Shown here: positions 41,959 through 50,174 of the stretch, piece after piece | Numbering within the stretch: the first letter of the stretch is position 1 | Layout: the number at the start of each line of letters is the position of its first letter | Source of the DNA: Paenarthrobacter aurescens TC1 | Lineage (GTDB): Bacteria > Actinomycetota > Actinomycetes > Actinomycetales > Micrococcaceae | Length of the DNA stretch: 64,000 bases | Assembly (NCBI GenBank): GCA_000014925.1 | Contig: CP000474.1 | Span: forward strand, 2,604,001-2,668,000 | Direction of reading: 5' to 3' | Program-made: the position numbers and the translations under genes | The notes under the pieces: generated by a model | Databases searched by the model: none | What the model was told of the DNA's origin: nothing | Seen by the model: only the letters and a program-made list of their open reading frames with translations

Positions 41959-42743
41959 ATGGTTTGCTGGTCCGGGCAAGAGGACAGGACCCGCTTCATG
42001 GCATCCTTTTCGGCCTGCGTAATCCACAGCTGATACGCCGCTTTCACCGAGACTTGCCGGGCGACGTAATGGCAGCGGAAATTCTTGTTGGCCGGCAGCC
42101 ACGTGGCGGCGTCTCCTGCACCCTTCTTGACGTTGGCGGGACCGTCCGCGGCGATCAGGTTCAGCGGATCGTTTGCGAACATTTGCCGCTGCTGAACAGT
42201 GAGCTGCTGGGCCCCTTTCTGCCACGCGTCGGCGAGGGCCACCACGTGATCGATTTGAACGGCGGCACTGGTGTCCTGGCCTCTTTGGAAGGTCACTTGT
42301 GCCCCTGTGTAGGGTTCGTGAAAGCTACCACCGGCGACCTTGCACAATGAACCCTCCGTGAATTCGACGCCCGAGAGGTCCCTCCGCAGGATGTCGTTTC
42401 GTGTATCGCATCCGTTACGGTCAGCGTCCGCCCAGGCTTGACCGAAAGCGGCCCTGTCGTAGTCCGTTTTTGCCGCCCGCCCTTTGACCGGGAGCCGCTC
42501 CAGGGCGTCGCTTGCCCTCTCCGGGGTAACGGGCGCCGCACCGCGTAGGGGTTTCATCCAACCGGGGTTGTAGACAGGGGCTTCGCTTGGGCCGACTGCC
42601 CACGGTTCAGCGGTACTGAATTGTCCGGTGGTGAAAAACCAGGACAGCCCTGCCACGATGGTGGCGGCCGCCAGTCCAAGAATGGCCCACGCTTGACGTG
42701 ACCTTCTCCGGGCGCGCTTGTAGGCAGACCATGTGGTACTCAA
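41943..42743 (-). CDS. Secreted or membrane-anchored HNH nuclease-family protein (DUF1524)
   Basis: 266 aa. One N-terminal hydrophobic segment (AWAILGLAAATIVAGLSWFF, about 19-38) after a basic stretch acts as signal anchor. The DUF1524/GmrSD-C-type domain has CDTRNDILRRDL, the motif VQIDHVVALADAWQKGA and NDPLNLIAADGPANVKKGAGD, and ends with FRCHYVARQVSVKAAYQL; H and D of DHV and the N residues would form the ββα-metal site. Such secreted HNH proteins are common in actinobacteria, perhaps scavenging DNA outside the cell (inference). TTG start at 42743 with GGAG 4 nt upstream. Confidence 0.85.
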   Translation of the reverse strand: MSTTWSAYKRARRRSRQAWAILGLAAATIVAGLSWFFTTGQFSTAEPWAVGPSEAPVYNPGWMKPLRGAAPVTPERASDALERLPVKGRAAKTDYDRAAFGQAWADADRNGCDTRNDILRRDLSGVEFTEGSLCKVAGGSFHEPYTGAQVTFQRGQDTSAAVQIDHVVALADAWQKGAQQLTVQQRQMFANDPLNLIAADGPANVKKGAGDAATWLPANKNFRCHYVARQVSVKAAYQLWITQAEKDAMKRVLSSCPDQQTIYSAR

Positions 42744-42865
42744 GAGACTCCATCCAGTGGGGCAGGCAATGTCCTATGAGCGTAGGACAGGGCCCCGACA
42801 GTCAGAGCCGATATCCACAGTGTGTAGGAGAAGTCACACTGCGGGCATGGGGCTTTCTCAGCGGC

Positions 42866-43075
42866 CTATTGCTCACGCATTACACGCTGAAGGTCCTCCG
42901 TTGCCACCGCAAGGAGGCCACGCAACTGTTCAACGCGCTGATCCGTGACGTCACCGGCCGCGTTGGCTGCGATGGCTTGATCCAGAAGTTTCTGGGCTTG
43001 TTTGTGGTTGGCCTTCGCTACGTCCAGGGCGTGCTCCAGCGTGGTCTCATGTTCCAACGTTGATTCGTTTTCCAT
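42866..43075 (-). CDS. Small coiled-coil hypothetical protein
   Basis: 69 aa from ATG 43075 (MENESTLEHETTLEHALDVA). It is almost entirely helical: two E-H-rich short repeats (STLEHETTLEHALD) lead into a heptad-like helix KANHKQAQKLLDQAIA and RVEQLRGLLAVATEDLQRV. There are no cysteines or TM segments. The Shine-Dalgarno is weak (GGG 4 nt upstream). It lies 73 nt downstream of the GAPDH gene on the same strand, with a long hairpin between them. Function unknown. Confidence 0.6.
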   Translation of the reverse strand: MENESTLEHETTLEHALDVAKANHKQAQKLLDQAIAANAAGDVTDQRVEQLRGLLAVATEDLQRVMREQ

Positions 43076-43091
43076 GAACCCATTTTGATCA

Positions 43092-43129
43092 GGTTTCCCG
43101 GCTGATACCAGTGACTCAGCCGGGAAACC
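43092..43129 (-). terminator. Hairpin after the GAPDH gene
   Basis: GGTTTCCCGGCTGA (43092-43105) pairs perfectly over 14 bp with 43116-43129, loop of 10 nt. In the minus direction it lies 19 nt after the GAPDH stop and 16 nt before the ATG of the small protein; no U-tract follows (TGATCAAAATG). Confidence 0.65.
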
Positions 43130-43148
43130 CGCCAATAGTTCGGAGCGC

Positions 43149-44636
43149 CTAGGCTCCTGCCCCTTCAAGCACCGCGATGGGAGCAATCACGTCACGCGCG
43201 GGGAAGGACGGCGGGTTCACACCTGCCATTTCTTCCATGACACGCACAACCTGGCAGGAGTAGCCGAACTCGTTGTCGTACCAGACGTAAAGAACCAGGT
43301 TCTTGTCGTTGGAAATCGTTGCGAGGCCATCAACAATGCCGGCGCGACGCGAGCCAACGAAGTCAGTGGACACCACATCGGGAGAGTCGATGTAGTCGAT
43401 TTGCTTGCGAAGGTCCGAGTGCAAGGACATTTCGCGGAGGAAGTCGTTGACTTCGTCGCGAGTAGTGCCGTTCTCAAGGTTGAGGTTCAGGATGGCCATG
43501 GAGACATCCGGGGTGGGTACGCGGATGGCGTTGCCCGTGAGCTTGCCCTGCAACTCGGGCAGCGCCTTGGCTACAGCCTTGGCGGCACCGGTCTCCGTGA
43601 TGACCATGTTCAGTGCTGCCGAACGGCCGCGGCGGTCACCCTTGTGGAAGTTATCAATCAGGTTCTGGTCGTTGGTGAACGAGTGAACCGTTTCCACGTG
43701 GCCGTGAATGATGCCGAACTTGTCGTTGATAGCCTTCAGCACCGGCGTGATGGCGTTGGTGGTGCAGGATGCCGCGGTGACGATCTTGTCGTCATCGGAG
43801 ATGTCCTTGTGGTTGATGCCGTGGACGATGTTCTTGAGGTCGCCCTTGCCTGGTGCCGTCAACAGGACGCGGGCAACGCCCTTGCTCTGCAGGTGCTGGG
43901 CGAGGCCATCGGCGTCGCGCCAGCGGCCGGTGTTGTCCACCACCAAGGCATCCTTGATGCCATATGCGGTGTAGTCCACAGTGGCAGGGTTGTCCGAGTA
44001 AATGACCTGGACCTGCACGCCGTTGGCTGTGATGGTGTTGGCTTCCTCGTCCACGCGGATGGTGCCCTCGAAGGAACCGTGCACGGAGTCGCGGCGCAGC
44101 AGGCTGGCGCGCTTCACCAGATCGTTCTCAGCGCCCTTGCGAACAACGATGGCGCGGAGCCGCAGACCGTGTCCGCCACCGGCCTTTTCAATGAGGATGC
44201 GGGCCAGGAGGCGGCCGATGCGGCCGAAGCCGTAGAGAACGACGTCGGTGCTGGTGCGGTTGTCGGCGCCACGCTTTCCCACGATCTCGGCGAGCTCGGC
44301 ACGCAGGTACTCATCCAGCGAGGCGCCGTTGCCTTCGGCCCGGAACTTCTCGGTCAAACGTGCAATGTCAATGGCTGCTGCGCCGAGTTCCAGCTCGGAC
44401 AGGGCGTTCAGCAGCGGTGCGGTCTCTTCGAGCAGAAGCTCGTGGTTGCTCATCCGGCGCGCAAAGCGGTGGGCCTTCAGGATGTTCATGGTGGACTTAT
44501 TGATCAGGCTCCGGCCGTGGATGCTGGTGACCACGTTGTTTTCCCGGTACAACCGGCCGATCACCGGAATCATGGCCTCGGCGAGAGCCTCCCGGCCCAT
44601 CCACTTATCAAGACAAGAATCTGACGTCTGGCTCAC
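43149..44636 (-). CDS. gap: Glyceraldehyde-3-phosphate dehydrogenase, long GapB-like form
   Basis: 495 aa, against about 335 for usual GAPDH. Residues 1 to about 128 form an extra N-terminal helical domain (MIPVIGRLYRENNVVTSIHG, RFARRMSNHELLLEET). The Rossmann start is VVLYGFGRIGRLLARIL (about 130), and the catalytic Cys lies at about 287 in TAASCTTNAITPVLKA, followed by HSFTNDQNL and RRGRSAALNMVITETGAAKA (Pi-binding region), and YDNEFGYSCQVVR. This length matches Corynebacterium GapB, the gluconeogenic NAD(P)-linked enzyme (family knowledge). No pgk/tpi neighbours are present, consistent with a second, non-glycolytic GAPDH. Start at ATG 44636. Confidence 0.93.
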   Translation of the reverse strand: MSQTSDSCLDKWMGREALAEAMIPVIGRLYRENNVVTSIHGRSLINKSTMNILKAHRFARRMSNHELLLEETAPLLNALSELELGAAAIDIARLTEKFRAEGNGASLDEYLRAELAEIVGKRGADNRTSTDVVLYGFGRIGRLLARILIEKAGGGHGLRLRAIVVRKGAENDLVKRASLLRRDSVHGSFEGTIRVDEEANTITANGVQVQVIYSDNPATVDYTAYGIKDALVVDNTGRWRDADGLAQHLQSKGVARVLLTAPGKGDLKNIVHGINHKDISDDDKIVTAASCTTNAITPVLKAINDKFGIIHGHVETVHSFTNDQNLIDNFHKGDRRGRSAALNMVITETGAAKAVAKALPELQGKLTGNAIRVPTPDVSMAILNLNLENGTTRDEVNDFLREMSLHSDLRKQIDYIDSPDVVSTDFVGSRRAGIVDGLATISNDKNLVLYVWYDNEFGYSCQVVRVMEEMAGVNPPSFPARDVIAPIAVLEGAGA

Positions 44637-44769
44637 AGAACTACCTTCCTTGGGTCAACCACATACGTCCTCGTATGCAGATGGCAGCGGCCGCCCGGAG
44701 TGATCCTGCGGCACATGCGCCAGCGGGCTTCGGTCCACCCACAGCGCCTTGAACGAGAGCAAAGAAAAT

Positions 44770-44797
44770 CCGCCGGCTGCGAACGCAGTCCCGGCGG
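44770..44797 (-). terminator. Terminator downstream of rnpB
   Basis: CCGCCGG (44770-44776) pairs with CCGGCGG (44791-44797), with an inner CTGC/GCAG stem, followed in the minus direction by ATTTTCTTTG. It lies about 100 nt beyond the mature RNase P RNA 3' end and before gap, so it probably ends the rnpB precursor. The rest of the gap (44637-44896) shows nothing clear apart from a TAGAAT at about 44822-44827. Confidence 0.75.
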
Positions 44798-44896
44798 CAG
44801 AACATCTACGTTCAGTAACCATTCTAGGGCGGAAGGAAGGGCTGCAGGCCGCCCCAGGGCGTGAAATCACTCACACGGCACAAATCCGGGAGTCAT

Positions 44897-45294
44897 AAAT
44901 GGATGGGTCGACCGATACGCCGGGTTCTGTCATCCCCTGCCGTTACCAGCAAGGGAGTAGCGGCCATCCATCTACGAACGCCGTTGCCGACGCCCTCCAG
45001 CAGCCTACCCGGACACTCGGGCGAGCAGCCCTCAAACGTGTCCTGTCTGGCCTTGCTCCGGGTGGGGTTTACCTAGCCTCCCCGGTCACCCGGGGAGCTG
45101 GTGGTCTCTTACACCACCGTTTCACCCTTACCTGCTGCCCCGCGATGCAAACATCACGACGCGCAGGCGGTCTGTTCTCTGTGGCACTGGCCTGCGGGTT
45201 ACCCCGAGTGGGCGTTACCCACCACCCTGCTCTTCGGAGCCCGGACGTTCCTCGAGCCACTTCCGTGACGCGCGACCGCCTGGTCGACCCATCC
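44897..45294 (-). ncRNA. rnpB: RNase P RNA (class A)
   Basis: Catalytic RNA that matures tRNA 5' ends. On the minus strand it begins GGATGGGTCGACC and ends GGTCGACCCAT, which pair as P1. The universally conserved regions are visible: GAGGAACGTCCGGGCTCC (CR I/P4 5' side), CAGGGTGGTGGGTAACGCCC, and the 3' conserved block GGCCGCTACTCC ... GACAGAACCCGGCGTATCGG with P4 pairing. Length about 400 nt fits bacterial type A. Ends are estimated to within a few bases. Apparent small frames here are not genes. Confidence 0.96.
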
Positions 45295-45301
45295 GCCGTC
45301 C

Positions 45302-45307
45302 AGTCTA
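45302..45307 (-). promoter_or_regulatory. Probable -10 box of rnpB
   Basis: TAGACT on the minus strand, 7 nt before the G at 45294 that begins the P1 helix; the same hexamer as before the ileS leader. A -35 is not clear. Confidence 0.5.
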
Positions 45308-45348
45308 CCGGCGTTGGGGCCAGGCAAAGTCCCCGGTAATATCGACTG

Positions 45349-46113
45349 GTGCTGATTCTGCTGCCGCCTTCCGAAGGCAAGACCCCCGCTGCCAACGGTC
45401 CCGCCATAAACTGGGAATCGCTCAGCTTCCCCGAACTGAACCCTTACCGGGCAAAAGTACTCGAAGCACTGGGTATGGTGAGCGCGCACGAGGATGCACT
45501 GACGCTGCTGGGGGTCGGTGCCTCGTTGCGGGACGACGTCGAACGTAATACCCGGCTGCATGCCGAACCAGCCGCTCCCGCGCATCAGGTCTATTCAGGG
45601 GTCCTCTACGACGCCTTGGGCTACAACAGCATGACGCCAACGCAACGCCGCAAGGCGAGCGAATCCATCCTGGTGGTTTCCGCCCTGTGGGGCGCCATAG
45701 GCTTCGACGACCACGTGCCCGCCTATCGGCTGTCGATGGGAACGGCATTGCCCGACGTCGGGCGCCTCGCCTCCTACTGGAAGCCGCAGCTTAACGCAGC
45801 CCTCGCCTCACGCGCCGAGGGCGAACTCTTGGTGGATTGCCGTTCCAGCACCTATGCCGCTGCCTGGGCTCCCCCGGCGACGCAGACGGTTAACGTCAAC
45901 GTCTTCAACGAAGCGAACGGCAAGCGCACGGTTGTCAGTCACTTCGCCAAACACACCCGCGGCGAACTGGGCCGCCACCTGCTGACCCGGCGCGGCAAAG
46001 CGCCGGCAACCCCGGATCAGCTCCTGAAGGCTGCCCGGGAGATTTGGACTGCGGAACTTGTTGAGGGCACGGCCCGCAAGCCGCACGCGCTCAACATCAT
46101 CCTCACCACCTGA
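45349..46113 (+). CDS. yaaA: YaaA family peroxide-stress protein
   Basis: 254 aa, UPF0246/DUF328. It starts GTG 45349 with LILLPPSEGKT, the N-terminal signature, and continues with ALWGAIGFDDHVPAYRLSMG, LVDCRSSTYAAAW, and VSHFAKHTRGELGRHLL, all family blocks. E. coli YaaA binds DNA and lowers intracellular iron during peroxide stress; here only the family can be stated. No Shine-Dalgarno is obvious. It is divergent from rnpB, with a 54-nt gap that must hold both promoters. Confidence 0.92.
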   Translation: MLILLPPSEGKTPAANGPAINWESLSFPELNPYRAKVLEALGMVSAHEDALTLLGVGASLRDDVERNTRLHAEPAAPAHQVYSGVLYDALGYNSMTPTQRRKASESILVVSALWGAIGFDDHVPAYRLSMGTALPDVGRLASYWKPQLNAALASRAEGELLVDCRSSTYAAAWAPPATQTVNVNVFNEANGKRTVVSHFAKHTRGELGRHLLTRRGKAPATPDQLLKAAREIWTAELVEGTARKPHALNIILTT

Positions 46114-46137
46114 GTGTCCAACCGGCGTTGGGTTGCG

Positions 46138-46875
46138 TCAGTTCCACTCCGCCGAACGGACCAGGATGACACCTGAGTCCGGGCAAAACACGATCTCGTC
46201 CTCTGCTGCAGCTTTGACTTCGGCAAGGTCGCCGGGGCTGAGCATCATGCCGGAGCCTTCGGACTTGCCGTGGAACAGACGGGCTGCGCCGACACCGCGC
46301 TTGGCAATGGTCTTCTCGTAGATGGCAAGTACTCCCGCGTCCAGCGATTCCGCGAAGGCGGCGCGCTGTCCACGAACCACCGTTTCCTCGGCAGCAATCT
46401 CGGCAATGGCTTCGTCCAGCTCCGCCCGGATGCTGCCGAACGAGCCTTGGATATCGTCCACGATCGACTGCTGAGCGGCCTGACGCTCGCGCAATGTATC
46501 CAGGCGTTCCAGGATTTCGAGCTCAACGTCTTCAAGGTCCGAGCGGCGCTTGTTGAGTGAGGCAATGTCACTCTGCAGCGCCACCAGGTCCTTGGACAGG
46601 CCGGTGCCGCTGTTAAGCCGGGTCTCGTCCCGTTCAATGCGGGTTGCTACCTGCTCCACATCGGCTTCTGCCCTGCGAAGTTCGGTCTCGGCGTCATGGA
46701 CGGCAATTTTGGCAGCGCCGAGTTCGCCGTTGGCTACATTCAACGCATCCGTGAGGTCAGTGATGCGTGGATCGGTTTCCAGGACCTTCCGGCGGCCGGC
46801 AAGCGACCTGAGCTTGGCATCCAGTCCCTGCAGTTCAAGCAATTTCAATTGTTCTGCCGGTGCTGCTTTCGCCAC
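46138..46875 (-). CDS. CT398-type coiled-coil / C4-type zinc ribbon family protein with decayed zinc site
   Basis: 245 aa: a long antiparallel coiled coil (about 1-180: EQLKLLELQGLDAKLRSL, LRRAEADVEQVATRIERDET, SLNKRRSDLEDVELEILERL) followed by the small C-terminal domain. In relatives the latter carries CxxC-x-CxxC; here the corresponding sites read GSGMMLS and FCPDSG, so only one Cys of four remains. Function is unknown; the family partners Nif3 genes in many actinobacteria. Nif3 lies just upstream on the same strand (89-nt gap), forming a nif3-CT398 operon. Confidence 0.87.
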   Translation of the reverse strand: MAKAAPAEQLKLLELQGLDAKLRSLAGRRKVLETDPRITDLTDALNVANGELGAAKIAVHDAETELRRAEADVEQVATRIERDETRLNSGTGLSKDLVALQSDIASLNKRRSDLEDVELEILERLDTLRERQAAQQSIVDDIQGSFGSIRAELDEAIAEIAAEETVVRGQRAAFAESLDAGVLAIYEKTIAKRGVGAARLFHGKSEGSGMMLSPGDLAEVKAAAEDEIVFCPDSGVILVRSAEWN

Positions 46876-46964
46876 GCTTACCTCCGCTAATCGCCACCGG
46901 GCCTGGGGATCAGGTCCGGCCGGACCGCCACTATCTGTCAGGGCTGTCCGTATCTTTCTAGACT

Positions 46965-47876
46965 CTAGTCCCCGCCGGGAGTGAGTATGAAGTCCCAGGG
47001 ATCGCTGTTGGTGCTGCTGACGCGGATCTCGACGTCGTAGCCTTGGTCCGCGAGCACGTTGCCCAGCGCTTCAGCGGCAGCAGGGAGCCACAGCCATTCA
47101 CTGGCAAAGTGCGAAACGTCGATCAGGTAGGGCCGGCCGTTGGTGGCACCTTCGCGCGCCTCGGATGCCGGGTGGTGCCGCATGTCTGCTGTGACGTACA
47201 CATCCGCGTGGCTGGCCCGAACGGCATCGAACAAGCTGTCCCCCGCACCACCGCAGACGGCAACGCGCCGGATCAGGCCGTCTTTGTCTCCAGCCACCCG
47301 GACTCCGCCTGCGACGGCCGGCAGCATTTCAAAGACGCGGGCAGCGAAATCACCGAGCGTCTCGAGATCAGGCAGGTCGCCTACCCTGCCAATACCTTCC
47401 TCCGGCAATCCGTTGCTTGCAGCCGTCAAGGGCGTAACGTTCTCCAACCCAAAGGCGTCAGCCAGGACATCGGAAACCCCGCCAACAGCTGAATCACCAT
47501 TCGTGTGCACGGTCAGCAGACCAGTCCCGGCCTCTATCAATCGGTGTACCGCAAGGCCCTTCGCGGATGTGGCCGCCACGGAGTTGACCCCTTTGAGAAG
47601 CAAGGGGTGGTGGGTGATGAGCAGTTCGGCCCCCCACTCCACGGCCTCATCGATCACGGCCAGCGTGGGGTCAACGGCAAAGAGGACTTTGGTGACAGGG
47701 ACGTTTGGCCGTCCGACAACCAGGCCCACCTCGTCCCAGTCTTCAGCCAAGGACTCCGGCCAGAGTTCCTCGACAGCCAGCAACACCTGACCGAGCGTAG
47801 GATCACCGCTGGCGTCAACTGTTTCCTCTTCTTCGACGGAATCCGCATCCGAAATGTCGGTGTTTACTGCTTCCAT
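46965..47876 (-). CDS. Nif3-like dinuclear metal centre protein
   Basis: 303 aa, YbgI/DUF34 family forming hexameric rings with a di-metal site; biochemical function debated. Metal-binding blocks: LLITHHPLLLKGV, GLLTVHTNGDSA, YVTADMRHHPASEA and SHFASEWLWLPAAAE (conserved H and E). An acidic N-terminal tail (ISDADSVEEEETVDAS) is specific to this protein. The Shine-Dalgarno region is duplicated: a 15-nt unit containing AGGGAAGAA occurs twice before the ATG at 47876. Upstream partner of the CT398-type gene. Confidence 0.92.
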   Translation of the reverse strand: MEAVNTDISDADSVEEEETVDASGDPTLGQVLLAVEELWPESLAEDWDEVGLVVGRPNVPVTKVLFAVDPTLAVIDEAVEWGAELLITHHPLLLKGVNSVAATSAKGLAVHRLIEAGTGLLTVHTNGDSAVGGVSDVLADAFGLENVTPLTAASNGLPEEGIGRVGDLPDLETLGDFAARVFEMLPAVAGGVRVAGDKDGLIRRVAVCGGAGDSLFDAVRASHADVYVTADMRHHPASEAREGATNGRPYLIDVSHFASEWLWLPAAAEALGNVLADQGYDVEIRVSSTNSDPWDFILTPGGD

Positions 47877-47883
47877 GCTCTTA

Positions 47884-47919
47884 TTCTTCCCTACTGAGGC
47901 CGATTTCTTCCCTACTGAG
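47884..47919. repeat. 15-bp direct repeat in the Nif3 leader
   Basis: TTCTTCCCTACTGAG occurs at 47884-47898 and again at 47905-47919 (period 21). On the minus strand each copy gives AGGGAAGAA, so the duplication doubles the purine-rich ribosome-binding sequence before the Nif3 ATG. The rest of the gap to msrA shows no other element. Confidence 0.85.
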
Positions 47920-48021
47920 CCTGATCAGGCAGTCGCCGCTCCCACGGCACCTCCCCGGTGCCGTAATTCTCCCGTAAGGTGAAGCGGGAATCATCAGGCC
48001 CTCCGATCCATTGAAGAGAAC

Positions 48022-48546
48022 ATGAAAACTTTCGTACTTGGCGGCGGCTGCTTCTGGTGCCTTGATGCTGTTTACCAGAAGACCCGCGGCGTCAGCTCGG
48101 TGGTGTCCGGTTACACGGGCGGCCACGTTCGCAATCCCGACTACTACGAGGTCTGCTCCGGCACCACTGGTCATGCAGAAGTAGTTGCGGTGACATTTGA
48201 TGAAACCGTAGTTCCGGAGGAAGTCATCCTGGACATGTTCTTCGCCCTCCACGACCCCACCACATTGAACCGTCAGGGCTATGACGTGGGGACGCAGTAC
48301 CGTTCGTCGATGTTCTACACAACCACGGAAGAAAAAGTGTTGTTCGAGGAAGCCATTGAGCGCGCCCAAGCCCTCTGGTCCGATCCGATTGTGACCGAGG
48401 TCAGCCGCCTTCCCGAATTCCATGAGGCCGAGGAAGTCCACCAGAATTACTACGCAAAGTTCCCCTATCAGGGGTATTGCCAGGTGATCATTAACCCGAA
48501 GCTGGCAAAGGCCCGGAAATATTACTCTGCATGGCTTACTGCTTAG
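48022..48546 (+). CDS. msrA: Peptide-methionine (S)-S-oxide reductase MsrA
   Basis: Repairs the S-epimer of methionine sulfoxide. 174 aa with the catalytic GGGCFWCLDAVYQ (C10 nucleophile, C13), the conserved SGYTGGHVRNPDYYEVCSG and ALHDPTTLNRQGYDVGTQYRS blocks, and EVHQNYYAKFP. The second recycling Cys is probably in YQGYCQVI. It starts at ATG 48022, preceded by GAAGAGA. Single gene, with a hairpin directly behind the stop. Confidence 0.97.
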   Translation: MKTFVLGGGCFWCLDAVYQKTRGVSSVVSGYTGGHVRNPDYYEVCSGTTGHAEVVAVTFDETVVPEEVILDMFFALHDPTTLNRQGYDVGTQYRSSMFYTTTEEKVLFEEAIERAQALWSDPIVTEVSRLPEFHEAEEVHQNYYAKFPYQGYCQVIINPKLAKARKYYSAWLTA

Positions 48547-48564
48547 CAGGGTTTCGACCCTGCT
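48545..48564 (+). terminator. UUCG-capped hairpin after msrA
   Basis: AGCAGGGT-TTCG-ACCCTGCT overlaps the msrA stop codon: an 8-bp stem with the exceptionally stable UUCG tetraloop. No U-run follows (GGTTAGGC), so it may terminate weakly or protect the mRNA end. Confidence 0.55.
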
Positions 48565-48612
48565 GGTTAGGCTGACCTCAGCATTCCCTCTTCAGAGATA
48601 GGCGTAATTTTC

Positions 48613-49548
48613 ATGGCAAGGATCTACGACGACGTCACGCAGCTGGTCGGTCGCACCCCGCTGGTCCGTCTGAACCGGCTCACAGAAGGCCTCGACGCCA
48701 CGGTTGCAGTCAAGCTTGAGTTCTACAACCCGGCCAACAGCGTCAAGGACCGCATTGGCGTGGCCATCATTGATGCTGCCGAAAAGTCCGGCGCCCTGAA
48801 GCCCGGCGGAACCATCGTCGAAGGTACTTCCGGCAACACCGGCATCGCCCTGGCACTGGTGGGTGCAGCCCGCGGATACAAGGTCATCCTGACCATGCCT
48901 GAGACCATGTCCACCGAGCGCCGCGTCATGCTGCGCGCTTACGGTGCAGAAATCGTCCTGACGCCCGGATCCGAAGGCATGCGTGGCGCCGTCGAGAAGG
49001 CACAGGAAATCGTCGCCAACACGGAGAACTCCATCTGGGCGCAGCAGTTCGCCAACGAGGCCAACCCGGCGATCCACCGCACCACTACCGCCGAGGAAGT
49101 CTGGGAAGACACCGACGGCGAAGTGGACATCTTTGTTGCCGGCGTGGGTACCGGCGGTACCATCACCGGTGTTGGCCAGGTCCTCAAGGAGCGCAAGCCG
49201 GGCGTGCAGATCGTGGCTGTTGAGCCCAAGGACTCCGCGATCCTCAACGGTGGAGCCCCCGGCCCGCACAAGATCCAGGGAATCGGCGCCAACTTTGTTC
49301 CGGAAATCCTGGACACCAACGTTTACGACGAAGTCCTGGACGCCACGCTGGAAGATTCAGTCCGCGTAGCCCGTGAACTCGGAGCCCGTGAAGGCATCCT
49401 TGGCGGTATTTCCTCCGGCGCCATCGTGTGGGGTGCACTGGAACTGGCCAAGCGTCCCGAGAACGCCGGCAAGCTGATCGTCGCCGTCGTCTGTGACTTT
49501 GGAGAGCGTTACATTTCCACGGTCCTGTTCGACGACATCCGTGGCTAA
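48613..49548 (+). CDS. cysK: Cysteine synthase (O-acetylserine sulfhydrylase)
   Basis: PLP enzyme making cysteine from O-acetylserine and sulfide. 311 aa: PLP lysine K45 in [12 protein letters not shown], substrate loop [13 protein letters not shown] (about 73-85), [13 protein letters not shown] phosphate-binding turn, and [15 protein letters not shown] with the pyridine-nitrogen Ser near the C-terminus. It begins [20 protein letters not shown]. It is followed after 41 nt by serine acetyltransferase, so both steps of cysteine synthesis are in one operon, and the two proteins are expected to form the cysteine synthase complex. Confidence 0.97.
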   Translation: MARIYDDVTQLVGRTPLVRLNRLTEGLDATVAVKLEFYNPANSVKDRIGVAIIDAAEKSGALKPGGTIVEGTSGNTGIALALVGAARGYKVILTMPETMSTERRVMLRAYGAEIVLTPGSEGMRGAVEKAQEIVANTENSIWAQQFANEANPAIHRTTTAEEVWEDTDGEVDIFVAGVGTGGTITGVGQVLKERKPGVQIVAVEPKDSAILNGGAPGPHKIQGIGANFVPEILDTNVYDEVLDATLEDSVRVARELGAREGILGGISSGAIVWGALELAKRPENAGKLIVAVVCDFGERYISTVLFDDIRG

Positions 49549-49589
49549 CACTTAGCCCGCACACCTTCATTTCCTGTAGAAAGGTCTTT

Positions 49590-50174
49590 GTGAGCTTCTT
49601 CGCAAGGCTTAAGGAAGACCTCGATGCCGCCCGGTCACACGACCCGGCGGCTCGAGGCTCTTTTGAGAACTTTTTCGCTTATTCCGGTTTGCACGCCATT
49701 TGGGCGCACCGGGTGACTCACCGGCTCTGGCAGAATCCGGCACTCCGTTTTCCTGCCCGCCTGATTTCCCAGTTGGCCAGGTTCCTTACCGGCATTGAGA
49801 TCCATCCCGGTGCAACCATTGGCCGGCGATTCTTCATTGACCACGGCATGGGGGTGGTGATCGGTGAGACCGCTGAGATCGGCGAGGACGTGATGATCTA
49901 TCACGGCGTCACGCTCGGCGGCCGTTCATTGGCCAAGGTCAAGCGTCACCCGACCATCGGCGACCGCGTCACCATTGGCGCCGGCGCAAAGGTTCTGGGT
50001 CCCATCACCATCGGTGCGGGAAGCGCCATCGGCGCCAACGCCGTGGTGGTGAAGGACGCACCACCGGAGTCCATCATCACAGGCATCCCAGCCACGTGGC
50101 GGCACCGCGACGCCAGGTCCGAAACGAAGCCCGCTGTGGACCCGGCTGAGTACTACATCGAGTACCGGATCTAG
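49590..50174 (+). CDS. cysE: Serine O-acetyltransferase
   Basis: Acetylates serine with acetyl-CoA. 194 aa: an N-terminal helical region ([20 protein letters not shown]) then a left-handed beta-helix of hexapeptide repeats ([60 protein letters not shown]). H in IDHGMGVV is the catalytic residue region. The C-terminus ends EYYIEYRI; CysE tails that bind CysK usually end in Ile, as here. This is the short EpsC-like form. GTG start at 49590 with GAAAGG 7 nt upstream. It overlaps the convergent SDR by 4 nt. Confidence 0.96.
   Translation: MSFFARLKEDLDAARSHDPAARGSFENFFAYSGLHAIWAHRVTHRLWQNPALRFPARLISQLARFLTGIEIHPGATIGRRFFIDHGMGVVIGETAEIGEDVMIYHGVTLGGRSLAKVKRHPTIGDRVTIGAGAKVLGPITIGAGSAIGANAVVVKDAPPESIITGIPATWRHRDARSETKPAVDPAEYYIEYRI

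Noticed and set aside
43401..44624. A 407-codon frame antisense to gap
   Set aside because: The gap strand has the catalytic SCTTNAITP motif, and the antisense product is Val/Gly/Asp-rich noise.
44880..45339. Small frames over the RNase P RNA
   Set aside because: The region folds as class A RNase P RNA; the frames are incidental.
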